Shown: positions 1 through 7,756 of the stretch, one piece after another | Numbering within the stretch: position 1 is the stretch's first letter | Layout of the letters: every line of letters starts with the position of its first letter | Notes under the pieces: generated by a model | Databases searched by the model: none | Told to the model about the DNA's origin: nothing | The model's input: the letters and a program-made list of their open reading frames with translations, nothing else | Position numbers and translations under genes: made by a program | Assembly (NCBI GenBank): GCA_905235775.1 | Contig: CAJOMY010000003.1 | Coordinates: forward strand, 1 to 32,654 | From: an uncultured Bacteroidales bacterium | Lineage (GTDB): Bacteria > Bacteroidota > Bacteroidia > Bacteroidales > UBA932 | Direction of reading: 5' to 3' | Length of the DNA stretch: 32,654 bases

Positions 1-1
1 G

Positions 2-1093
2 GACAACGGAAGAAGTGATTTGCTCTATCTCGTGGCCACTCTCGGCTATGACGAAGAGACTGGCAAGTGGAACGACTGCGGATATGACTGGGGGCGTAGT
101 GTCAACTTCAGCGTTGAAGCCGGAGAGACGTATTATGTTTCGCTTTGCACGTGGAATTATGTCGTAAACGGGTTCGCCCTGTCTTGGCAGCGTCTGCTGC
201 CGCCCGCCAACGACGACTTCGCCGACGCCGCGGCGCTGGCAGGCATGTCCGGCGAAGCGACGGGCACCAACGTCGGGGCGACGACGGACGACGGCGAATG
301 TTCATACGCCCGCGGCAGCGCCTCCTGGGACGATTGGCGGAATGTCGGCGAGGTGTGGTGGAAGTGGACGGCGCCGCAGAGCGGAACCGTTGCTTTCGAC
401 ACGCACGGCTCCGACTACGACACCACTGTCGCCGTCTATACGGGTACGGCGCTCGAAAATCTCGAACTGGTTGCAGATGACGACGACTACTACGACGACT
501 ACACGAGCCGCGTCGAGTTCGGGGCCGTGTCCGGAACGACCTACTACATCGCCGTAGGCGGATATGAAATCGGCAACATACGGCTGAGCTGGAGCATGGA
601 AGGCGACGAGGGGGTCGGCGTGACGGTCGTCGTCGACGAGTGCAAGGCGATTGTTGAGCGGCAGGGCAACGCCTACCTCGTTTCGGCGGTGACCGCGACG
701 GATCCGCTGCTGGCGGGCGACATCTCCGTCACGGCCAGTGTGGACGGCGAAACGGTCGACGTCACGGACGGGTTCGAGATCGTCATCGCGCCGAAAGGCC
801 TGACGGCGACCGTCAGCCTCAGGAAGCCGGAAATCCTCGCCGCCGCGTCCGGTGAAAAGGTCGAGGACGATCCGACCGGCCTTCTGGTGTATGTCCAGGA
901 AGGCGGCGAGAGACATCCCGCTCTGCCGGTCAAAACCGTCCGCGGACTCTACTACCAGGCGAGCTGGGGCGACGACCTCGAGCACATGACGCCCGGCGAA
1001 AAGGTGCGGGCGACGGGCGGCACGCTCTGCCTCGGCGTCATCAGGCAGACGGGCGGAAGAGGCTTCTACAAGGTTTCCGTCAGCGAGAGATAG
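2..1093 (+). CDS. C-terminal part of a repeat-containing surface/secreted protein (PPC-like beta-sandwich repeats), 5' end truncated by the window edge
   Basis: Frame is open from base 2 with no upstream start. Repeated motif WWKWTAPQSGTVAFDTHGSDYDTTVAVYTG...LELVADDDD...YYIAVGGY is typical of cell-surface repeats in Verrucomicrobia/Planctomycetes-type genomes. Stop TAG at 1091-1093. Confidence 0.7.
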   Translation, partial: DNGRSDLLYLVATLGYDEETGKWNDCGYDWGRSVNFSVEAGETYYVSLCTWNYVVNGFALSWQRLLPPANDDFADAAALAGMSGEATGTNVGATTDDGECSYARGSASWDDWRNVGEVWWKWTAPQSGTVAFDTHGSDYDTTVAVYTGTALENLELVADDDDYYDDYTSRVEFGAVSGTTYYIAVGGYEIGNIRLSWSMEGDEGVGVTVVVDECKAIVERQGNAYLVSAVTATDPLLAGDISVTASVDGETVDVTDGFEIVIAPKGLTATVSLRKPEILAAASGEKVEDDPTGLLVYVQEGGERHPALPVKTVRGLYYQASWGDDLEHMTPGEKVRATGGTLCLGVIRQTGGRGFYKVSVSER

Positions 1094-1116
1094 TCGCCGA
1101 AACTTCCGCCGCCGCC

Positions 1117-1146
1117 TTGACTTTTCAGGGCCAAAAACGATATAAT
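1117..1146 (+). promoter_or_regulatory. Canonical sigma70 promoter: TTGACT (1117-1122), 18-bp spacer, TATAAT (1141-1146)
   Basis: 5/6 match to the -35 and 6/6 match to the -10. A GGAGG Shine-Dalgarno (1163-1167) lies 6 nt before ATG at 1174. Confidence 0.75.
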
Positions 1147-1173
1147 TACCATATTATATCGTGGAGGAAAGAC

Positions 1174-1275
1174 ATGGCTGAAGATTTGCAGAGTCTCTTG
1201 GAGAAGATCAACCGCGAGGGGGTCGAAAAGGCCCGCGCCGCAGCAGACGAAATCGTCGCCGCCGCCAAGGCCGAG
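1174..1275 (+). pseudogene. N-terminal fragment of V-type ATPase subunit E-like protein (MAEDLQSLLEKINREGVEKARAAADEIVAAAKAE), interrupted by a probable chimeric junction
   Basis: N-terminal LLEKINREGVEKA...A..I...AKAE pattern is characteristic of V-ATPase subunit E. It is not followed by the expected long coiled coil. Confidence 0.55.
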
Positions 1276-1347
1276 TTCACCCTGAAGTTCGGCCACGCCC
1301 CGAAGATCTACGACGTCGTCATCTCCGACGGCGCACGAAAGCTGTAG
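1276..1347 (+). pseudogene. C-terminal fragment of probable galactokinase (FTLKFGHAPKIYDVVISDGARKL)
   Basis: Pattern ..FG.AP.IY.V.ISDGAR.L resembles Bacteroidetes GalK C-termini. The reading frame continues from the preceding fragment without a start. Family call is from memory, not a search. Confidence 0.5.
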
Positions 1348-1356
1348 GGAATTTAT

Positions 1357-1365
1357 TATCTTTGC
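1357..1365 (+). promoter_or_regulatory. Bacteroidetes-type -7 element TATCTTTGC upstream of ychF
   Basis: Matches TAnnTTTGC; lies 21 nt upstream of the ychF ATG. Confidence 0.65.
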
Positions 1366-1386
1366 ATCCCCAAACAAAGATGCTCT

Positions 1387-2490
<1,104 letters not shown>

Positions 2491-2518
2491 CGTCATTGAA
2501 AAGAAAATGCAACGTTCA

Positions 2519-2538
2519 TTGAGGGGCGAACCCCTCAA
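2519..2538. repeat. Short G/C hairpin TTGAGGGG-CGAA-CCCCTCAA
   Basis: 8-bp perfect stem with CGAA tetraloop, directly after the ychF 3' inverted repeat. Confidence 0.8.
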
Positions 2539-2582
2539 ACTCCCCCGGTCGGCGAGGCCTTCGAAACCAACAACCAGCAGCC

Positions 2583-3161
2583 ATGATTCAAACCCAGTGC
2601 ACCCGGTGCGGTGCGGCCTTTGAGGCGGACGTGCCGCAGAGCGTGAACGTCGCCAAGGATCCGGACTTGAAAGAAAAGGTCCGGAGCGGGGCGTTGTTCA
2701 CTTGGACCTGCCCCCGTTGCGGGGCGCCCAACCTCCTGTCCGTTCCGTTCTTGTATCACGATCCGGACGCGCATCTGATGTTGGTGCTGAGTACGGCTCC
2801 GCTGGCCGCCGAAGGCCTGCCGGAGGGCTATACGGGCCGGCAGGTGCGCAGCGTGGGCGACCTGGTCGAGAAGATCAAGATCTTCGACGCCGGGCTGGAT
2901 GACCTCACCGCCGAGCTGTGCAAGTTCGTGACCTGCCAGGAGCTGAAGAAGGACGTGGCGCTGCGTTTCGCCGGCCTGGACGGCGCCGACGGCGAGATGA
3001 CCTTCACCTATCCGGAGAACGGTGAAATGGAGCTCGTGGCGGTCGGATTCAACGTTTACGAAGATTGCGCCGGCATCCTGCGGCGCAATCCCCAGATCCG
3101 GGACTCCGTCCAGGGTCTCGCCTGCATCGACCAGGCCTGGCTCGCCCGGTTCTTCCGGTAG
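2583..3161 (+). CDS. CpXC domain protein
   Basis: MIQTQCTRCGAAFEADVPQSVN...FTWTCPRCGAPNLLSVPFLYHDPDAHLMLVL: paired CxxC motifs and the sequence pattern of the CpXC family. Confidence 0.8.
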   Translation: MIQTQCTRCGAAFEADVPQSVNVAKDPDLKEKVRSGALFTWTCPRCGAPNLLSVPFLYHDPDAHLMLVLSTAPLAAEGLPEGYTGRQVRSVGDLVEKIKIFDAGLDDLTAELCKFVTCQELKKDVALRFAGLDGADGEMTFTYPENGEMELVAVGFNVYEDCAGILRRNPQIRDSVQGLACIDQAWLARFFR

Positions 3162-3170
3162 GCCATTGTC

Positions 3171-3200
3171 GTCATTCCGGGCTCGACCCGGAACCCCGAT
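3171..3200. repeat. Dispersed palindromic repeat GTCATTCCGGGCTCGACCCGGAACCCC
   Basis: Hairpin TTCCGGG-CTCGA-CCCGGAA (3175-3193). A related copy GTCATTCCCGGCTTGAAGGGGAAT lies at 28089-28112. Confidence 0.65.
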
Positions 3201-3474
3201 CCTTCCGGTCGATCCGCTTCCAGATCCAGTACATCAGCGCCCCCCAGGCGAGAAAGAGCAGCCCATACACCCAGAAAGGCAGCTGCGCCTGATAGACATC
3301 CCAGTCAAGCGCCTTCTCGTACTCCGGGATGTCGGCATAATAATAGGCCCCGGCACCGAAATCCAGCTCGGGATTGAGGCCGATGCGGCGGACCATGATA
3401 TAGACGGCAGCCGCCAGAATGGCTCCCCCCACGACGAGGAGGGCCACCCTGGCGGCTGTCTTCTTTCCGGCCAT
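3172..3474 (-). CDS. Small two-TM membrane protein of unknown function, in operon with the YeiH-like transporter
   Basis: MAGKKTAARVALLVVGGAILAAAVYIMV...LPFWVYGLLFLAWGALMYWIWKRIDRK. Start codon is 5 nt downstream of the upstream gene's stop. Confidence 0.65.
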   Translation of the reverse strand: MAGKKTAARVALLVVGGAILAAAVYIMVRRIGLNPELDFGAGAYYYADIPEYEKALDWDVYQAQLPFWVYGLLFLAWGALMYWIWKRIDRKDRGSGSSPE

Positions 3475-3479
3475 CGCCC

Positions 3480-4832
3480 TTAGGAGAGGTGCGGGACCGG
3501 GAAGAGCACGCCGCTGAGCAGCAGCCACACCGCGAAGAAGGTCAGCGCGATATTGAAGGTCTGCCCCACCAGATAGAGCCAGAGCGGCTTGCCGCCCTGC
3601 ATCTGCTTCACCAGGTCCTTGAAGTTGGTGTCCAGGCCGATGCTGACGAAGGCCAGCACGAAGGCCCAGTTCTTATACTGGTCGAGCACGCCGTTGATGG
3701 CCTTGACCTGGTCGGCGCCGGCGAGCGGCTGCACGAGGAAGGAGGCCACGAGCGACGCGACGAAAAAGCCGATGATGAACTTCGGGAAGCGGGTCCAGAT
3801 CTCGCCGGCGCCCACCTTCTGCCCGTCCTTCCGGCCCACGCTGGTCGCGAAGAAGAGGGCCACGAAGAAGGCAATGAAGCCGATAAGGATGTTCTGGATC
3901 ATCTTGACCAGCACGGCGGCCTGCTCCGCCTCGCCGCCCAGCACGGATCCGGCCACGGCCACGGCGCCGGTGCTGTCCACCGTGCCGCCGATGAGCGCGC
4001 CGCCCATGATGGCGGACATCCCCGTCACACGGATGAGAACGGGCTCCAGGGCCATCATTAGGACCGTGAAGATGATCGAGATGGAGATCGTCATCGTCAG
4101 GTCGTCCTTCTTGCAGTTCGAGGCCGCGCCCGTGGCGATGGCGGCGGAGGTGCCGCAGACGCTCGTCGCGGAGGCCATCGTGATCACGAGCGGCTTGTTG
4201 TCCATCTTGAGCACGCGCGTACCGAACCACCACATGAACAGGATCACGACCGGCGTCACGATCCAGGCGATGCCCAGACCGTAGAGGCCGAACTTGGCGA
4301 TGTTGGAGAAGAGCACGGAGAAGCCCATGATGACGAGCCCCGTCTTGATGTAGAACTCCGTCCTGACGGCCGGTTTGAGCCACCCGGGCGTGCCGACCGT
4401 GTTGGACACGAGCATGCCTACGATGAGCGCCCAGAAAGCCCATTCCAGATAGCGGTTGAGGGTGAATTCGGCGCTGATCAGGCGCACGAGCACGGAGAGC
4501 AGGAAAACGGCGAGGAAAGCCGGGACGAACTTCTTCACCTTCTCGCCGGTCAGCACCGCGCCGACGGTAAAGAGGACGCCGAGCACGAGCACCGTGCGCA
4601 GGCACTTGAGCCAGAAGGCGCCGGAAGAGAGCTGCTGCCCGAGGGGCACTACCTTGGCCAGTTGGGCGTTGGACAGGCCCTCTCCCCAGGTCCAGGTCTT
4701 GAAAGTCAATGCAGAGAAATCGAATCCTCCGGTCAGCACGGCCACCATGCCGATGGCGATGACGATAAAGCCGATCCAGACGGCCAGCCAGTCTTCCGTC
4801 GTCCAGAGTTTGGAGATGTTCTTGTTTGCCAT
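3480..4832 (-). CDS. YeiH/PSE-family putative sulfate exporter-like membrane protein
   Basis: Many TM helices; MASATSVCGTSAAIATG, GGTVDSTGAVAVAG and FVSIGLDTNFKDL match YeiH-family motifs. Start set at MANKNISKLW, downstream of the -7 element. Confidence 0.85.
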   Translation of the reverse strand: MANKNISKLWTTEDWLAVWIGFIVIAIGMVAVLTGGFDFSALTFKTWTWGEGLSNAQLAKVVPLGQQLSSGAFWLKCLRTVLVLGVLFTVGAVLTGEKVKKFVPAFLAVFLLSVLVRLISAEFTLNRYLEWAFWALIVGMLVSNTVGTPGWLKPAVRTEFYIKTGLVIMGFSVLFSNIAKFGLYGLGIAWIVTPVVILFMWWFGTRVLKMDNKPLVITMASATSVCGTSAAIATGAASNCKKDDLTMTISISIIFTVLMMALEPVLIRVTGMSAIMGGALIGGTVDSTGAVAVAGSVLGGEAEQAAVLVKMIQNILIGFIAFFVALFFATSVGRKDGQKVGAGEIWTRFPKFIIGFFVASLVASFLVQPLAGADQVKAINGVLDQYKNWAFVLAFVSIGLDTNFKDLVKQMQGGKPLWLYLVGQTFNIALTFFAVWLLLSGVLFPVPHLS

Positions 4833-4861
4833 TTTTACAGGTTTTGGTACATATGCAGAGA

Positions 4862-4870
4862 GCAAAGATA
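4862..4870 (-). promoter_or_regulatory. Bacteroidetes -7 element TATCTTTGC for the YeiH-like gene
   Basis: Plus strand gcaaagata; 29 nt upstream of the ATG. The longer MKKT start would include the promoter. Confidence 0.6.
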
Positions 4871-4882
4871 CGGTTTTTTTCA

Positions 4883-4890
4883 TAACTTTG
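4883..4890 (+). promoter_or_regulatory. Bacteroidetes -7 element TAACTTTG for uxuA
   Basis: 24 nt upstream of the uxuA ATG; divergent from the YeiH promoter. Confidence 0.55.
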
Positions 4891-4914
4891 TCTTGGGTAT
4901 AGATTATTGCGAAC

Positions 4915-6078
4915 ATGGAGAAAACCTGGAGATGGTTCGGCCCTGCCGACAAGGTCACGCTGGAGATGCTGCGGCAGATCGGCGTGGAAGGGGTGGTAAC
5001 GGCCCTGCACAACCACGCCCCCGGCGAGCTGTGGCCCGAAGAGGAGATCCGCGCCATGCAGGCGCGCATCGCGTCGGCCGGTCTGCGCTGGTCGGTGGTG
5101 GAGAGCCTGCCCGTGAGCGAGGAGATCAAGTATGCAGGCCCCCGGCGCGACGCCCTCATCGAGACTTACCGGGAGAGCCTGGCGAACCTGGGCCGCTGCG
5201 GCATCCATACCGTCTGCTACAACTTCATGCCCGTGATCGACTGGGTGCGCACCGACCTGGAGCGCCCCCTGCCCGACGGCACGCTTTCGCTCTATTTCGA
5301 CTACGTCCGCTTCGCCTGGTTCGACATCAAGATCCTCGGCCGCGAAGGCGCGGAGCGGGATTTCCCGCCGGAGGTGGTGGAGCGGGTGGAAGCGCTGGAC
5401 CGCACGGCGACGCCCGCGGACCGCGCGCAGATCATCGACACCATCATCACCAAGACGCAGGGCTTCGTGAACGGCCCGCTGGGCGGCGAGGGCTCGCCCG
5501 TGGAGAAATTCCGCGCCCTGATGGCGCCCTACAAAGGTATGACGAAGGCGCAGCTGCGCGACAACCTGCGATATTTCCTCGAGGCCGTCATGCCCGTCTG
5601 CCGGGAATGGGACATCCGCCTGTGCATCCATCCGGACGACCCGCCCATGCCCGTGTTCGGCATGCCCCGCCTGTGCTGCGATGCCGAGGATATCCGCTGG
5701 ATCCTGGGCGCGGTGGACGACTTCCACAACGGCCTGACCTTCTGCGCCGGATCGCTCTCCGCCGGGGCGCACAATGACGTGGAAGCCATGGCGCGGGAAT
5801 TCGCACCGCGCACGCACTTCGTGCACCTGCGCAGCTGTGACCTCCTGCCCGGCGGCGACTTCGTCGAAGCGCCGCACACCGCCGGAAGGGTGGACCTCGT
5901 GGAGCTCGTCCGCATCTTCGAGGCCGAGGGCCGCGACCACGGCAAGACGATGCTCGGAGACGAGCGCATCGGCTACAACCCGGGCTACAGCTTCCATGGC
6001 CGCATGCTGGCCCTGGGGCAGGTGGAGGGCATGATGGCGGCCGTCCGCAACGAACACAATAACAACAGAAAGATATGA
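4915..6078 (+). CDS. uxuA: Mannonate dehydratase
   Basis: MEKTWRWFGPADKVTLEMLRQIGVEGVVTALHNHAPGELWP...CIHPDDPPMPVFGMPRL...FCAGSLSAGAHNDV...FVHLRS: UxuA signature. Confidence 0.96.
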   Translation: MEKTWRWFGPADKVTLEMLRQIGVEGVVTALHNHAPGELWPEEEIRAMQARIASAGLRWSVVESLPVSEEIKYAGPRRDALIETYRESLANLGRCGIHTVCYNFMPVIDWVRTDLERPLPDGTLSLYFDYVRFAWFDIKILGREGAERDFPPEVVERVEALDRTATPADRAQIIDTIITKTQGFVNGPLGGEGSPVEKFRALMAPYKGMTKAQLRDNLRYFLEAVMPVCREWDIRLCIHPDDPPMPVFGMPRLCCDAEDIRWILGAVDDFHNGLTFCAGSLSAGAHNDVEAMAREFAPRTHFVHLRSCDLLPGGDFVEAPHTAGRVDLVELVRIFEAEGRDHGKTMLGDERIGYNPGYSFHGRMLALGQVEGMMAAVRNEHNNNRKI

Positions 6079-6890
6079 ACGAACTCTATTCCGTAGCCGG
6101 CAAGGTGGCCGTGATCAGCGGCGCTGCCGGAGCCCTGGGCGGCTCGCTCGCCCGGCATTTCGCCTCGCAAGGCGCCGACGTGGTGGCGCTGGTCCACCGC
6201 CCTGAACAGGTCGAACCGACCGTCTCCGCGCTGCAGGCGCTCGGCGGCAATCCCGTCGGGTACGCCTGCAACGTGATGGATACCGACGAGGTGGCGCGCA
6301 TCGCCGACGAGGTGGTCGCCCGCTTCGGCCGCGTGGACATTCTGATCAACGTGGCCGGCGGCAACGTGCCCGGCGCCACGGTCATGCCCGACCAGAACTT
6401 CTGGGACATGAAGCTGGAGGACTGGACCAAGGTGCTGGACCTCAACCTCAACGGCACCGTGTACCCCTGCCACGTGTTCACGAAAATCTTCGCGAAGCAG
6501 GGCTACGGCTGCATCCTCAACATCTCCTCGATGGCCGCCTACGATGCCCTGTCCCGGGTGGCGGGCTATGGCGCCGCCAAGGAGGGCGTGTCCAACTTCA
6601 CCCGCTGGCTGGCCGCCGAGATGGCCATCAAGTACGGCGAGAAGATTCGCGTGAACGCGCTCGCGCCGGGCTTCTTCATCGGCAAGCAGAACCGCGCCGC
6701 GCTGCTCAAGGAGGACGGTTCCTTGACCGAGCGCTCAGTCAAAGTCATCGGCAAGACCCCGATGCGCCGTTTCGGCGACCTGACGGAGCTCAACGGCGCC
6801 GCGCAGTTCCTCTGCTCCGACGCCGCCTCCTTCGTCACCGGCGTCATCCTGCCGGTGGACGGCGGGTTTAGTTCGTTCAGCGGAATCTGA
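6075..6890 (+). CDS. SDR family oxidoreductase, probable D-mannonate oxidoreductase (fructuronate reductase)
   Basis: Rossmann motif SGAAGALGGSLA, NVAGG, YGAAKEGVSN, and start ATGA overlapping the uxuA stop. Confidence 0.85.
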   Translation: MNELYSVAGKVAVISGAAGALGGSLARHFASQGADVVALVHRPEQVEPTVSALQALGGNPVGYACNVMDTDEVARIADEVVARFGRVDILINVAGGNVPGATVMPDQNFWDMKLEDWTKVLDLNLNGTVYPCHVFTKIFAKQGYGCILNISSMAAYDALSRVAGYGAAKEGVSNFTRWLAAEMAIKYGEKIRVNALAPGFFIGKQNRAALLKEDGSLTERSVKVIGKTPMRRFGDLTELNGAAQFLCSDAASFVTGVILPVDGGFSSFSGI

Positions 6891-6903
6891 ACGAACTAAA
6901 CCC
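6864..6903. repeat. Perfect 17-bp inverted repeat overlapping the 3' end of the SDR gene
   Basis: GGGTTTAGTTCGTTCAG (6864-6880) / CGGAAT / CTGAACGAACTAAACCC (6887-6903). Confidence 0.9.
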
Positions 6904-7002
6904 AGGCTCCGCCATGTAGGGGGAGGGTTCCCCCTAACCCCCTCTGTCGCTTTGCTCCGACCGTTCAGCGGGATCTGAACGAACTAAACCCAGGCTTCGC
7001 CA
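6874..7002. repeat. Two direct copies (39/41 identical) of a 41-nt unit, at 6874-6914 and 6962-7002
   Basis: CGTTCAGCGG(A/G)ATCTGAACGAACTAAACCCAGGCT(C/T)CGCCA. The 47-nt spacer contains the hairpin TAGGGGG-AGGGTT-CCCCCTA (6917-6936). Confidence 0.9.
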
Positions 7003-7005
7003 AAT

Positions 7006-7039
7006 GAGGGCGATTAATCAGTACGCATTAATCGCCCTC
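7006..7039 (+). terminator. Hairpin terminator-like structure
   Basis: GAGGGCGATTAAT (7006-7018) / CAGTACGC / ATTAATCGCCCTC (7027-7039), 13-bp perfect stem followed by TTCTGTGTTGT. Confidence 0.65.
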
Positions 7040-7127
7040 TTCTGTGTTGTGCGGCTAAAAAAACGAATGCAAATTATTTGATTATAAAGAATAATTCGTA
7101 TATTCGGCAAATTAAACCATCTTTAAT

Positions 7128-7742
7128 ATGAAAAAGATAGCGCTCTTTTTGGCCGCAATTCTGCTTGCTGGAAGCGGGATGGCCTCGGCTCAGCAGAATA
7201 CTCTTTCTGCGAAACAGATGAAGGAAATCACGAAGGATGCAAAAAAACAGGCCAAGGAACTCGCCCGTCAGGGCTGGCAGATATCCGGCCCGGTGTCCAT
7301 GGAACGGGCGATCGAGGATGCCCTGGTGCGCATCGCCAACGGTGCGGAGCCGATTACGGGAGAAGTGACCGGCCGGCGCGACATCGTCGTGGCCAGGACT
7401 GCCGCCCGCAATGCCGCGATCAACCAGTACGTAGAAACTTCCCAGTCCATGGTCAAGGCCCATATCGAAACGGAACTGGGAGCCGTCAACGAGGAGGATA
7501 TCAATAATTTGGTTGCCGGATACGAACGTGTAGCTGTCAAAGAAATCGACGGGGAATTCAAACATGTCTATTCGCTGACCCGCAACGTAGGGGGACGTTA
7601 TGATGTCCAGAGCCTCTTTGTTGTAGATCCCGATGCGGCCGCCGCGGCCCGGCGCCGTGCGCTCAAGAGCGCTGCGGAAGAAGCGGATCTCATCAACAAA
7701 TACGGAGACAAGATCAAGGACTTCATCAATTCCGGGTTTTAA
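7128..7742 (+). CDS. Secreted LPP20-like protein, unknown function
   Basis: Signal peptide MKKIALFLAAILLAGSGMASAQ; KKQAKELARQGW, AARNAAINQYVE...; resembles LPP20-type proteins of Bacteroidales. Confidence 0.6.
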   Translation: MKKIALFLAAILLAGSGMASAQQNTLSAKQMKEITKDAKKQAKELARQGWQISGPVSMERAIEDALVRIANGAEPITGEVTGRRDIVVARTAARNAAINQYVETSQSMVKAHIETELGAVNEEDINNLVAGYERVAVKEIDGEFKHVYSLTRNVGGRYDVQSLFVVDPDAAAAARRRALKSAAEEADLINKYGDKIKDFINSGF

Positions 7743-7756
7743 CCAGCCATAGCACG

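Noticed and set aside
478-510. GAC/TAC-rich tract (DDDDYYDDY) as a microsatellite or CRISPR-like repeat
   Set aside because: Short, in frame and within a repeat domain; most simply an acidic, possibly calcium-binding loop.
20-1093. Treating the first ORF as starting at TTG 20
   Set aside because: Frame is open to the window edge, so the gene is truncated rather than starting at 20.
4880-5159. Longer N-terminus for the YeiH-like gene (start upstream of 4832)
   Set aside because: The extension would run through the -7 promoter element and into uxuA; MANKNISKLW is the better start.
3673-6057. 794-aa minus-strand ORF spanning yeiH and uxuA
   Set aside because: Crosses two well-supported genes in other frames and a divergent promoter region; His/Arg/Ala-rich nonsense composition.
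6874-7002. CRISPR array from the two 41-nt repeats
   Set aside because: Only two copies, one containing a gene's stop codon, with a structured G/C hairpin as spacer and no cas genes.
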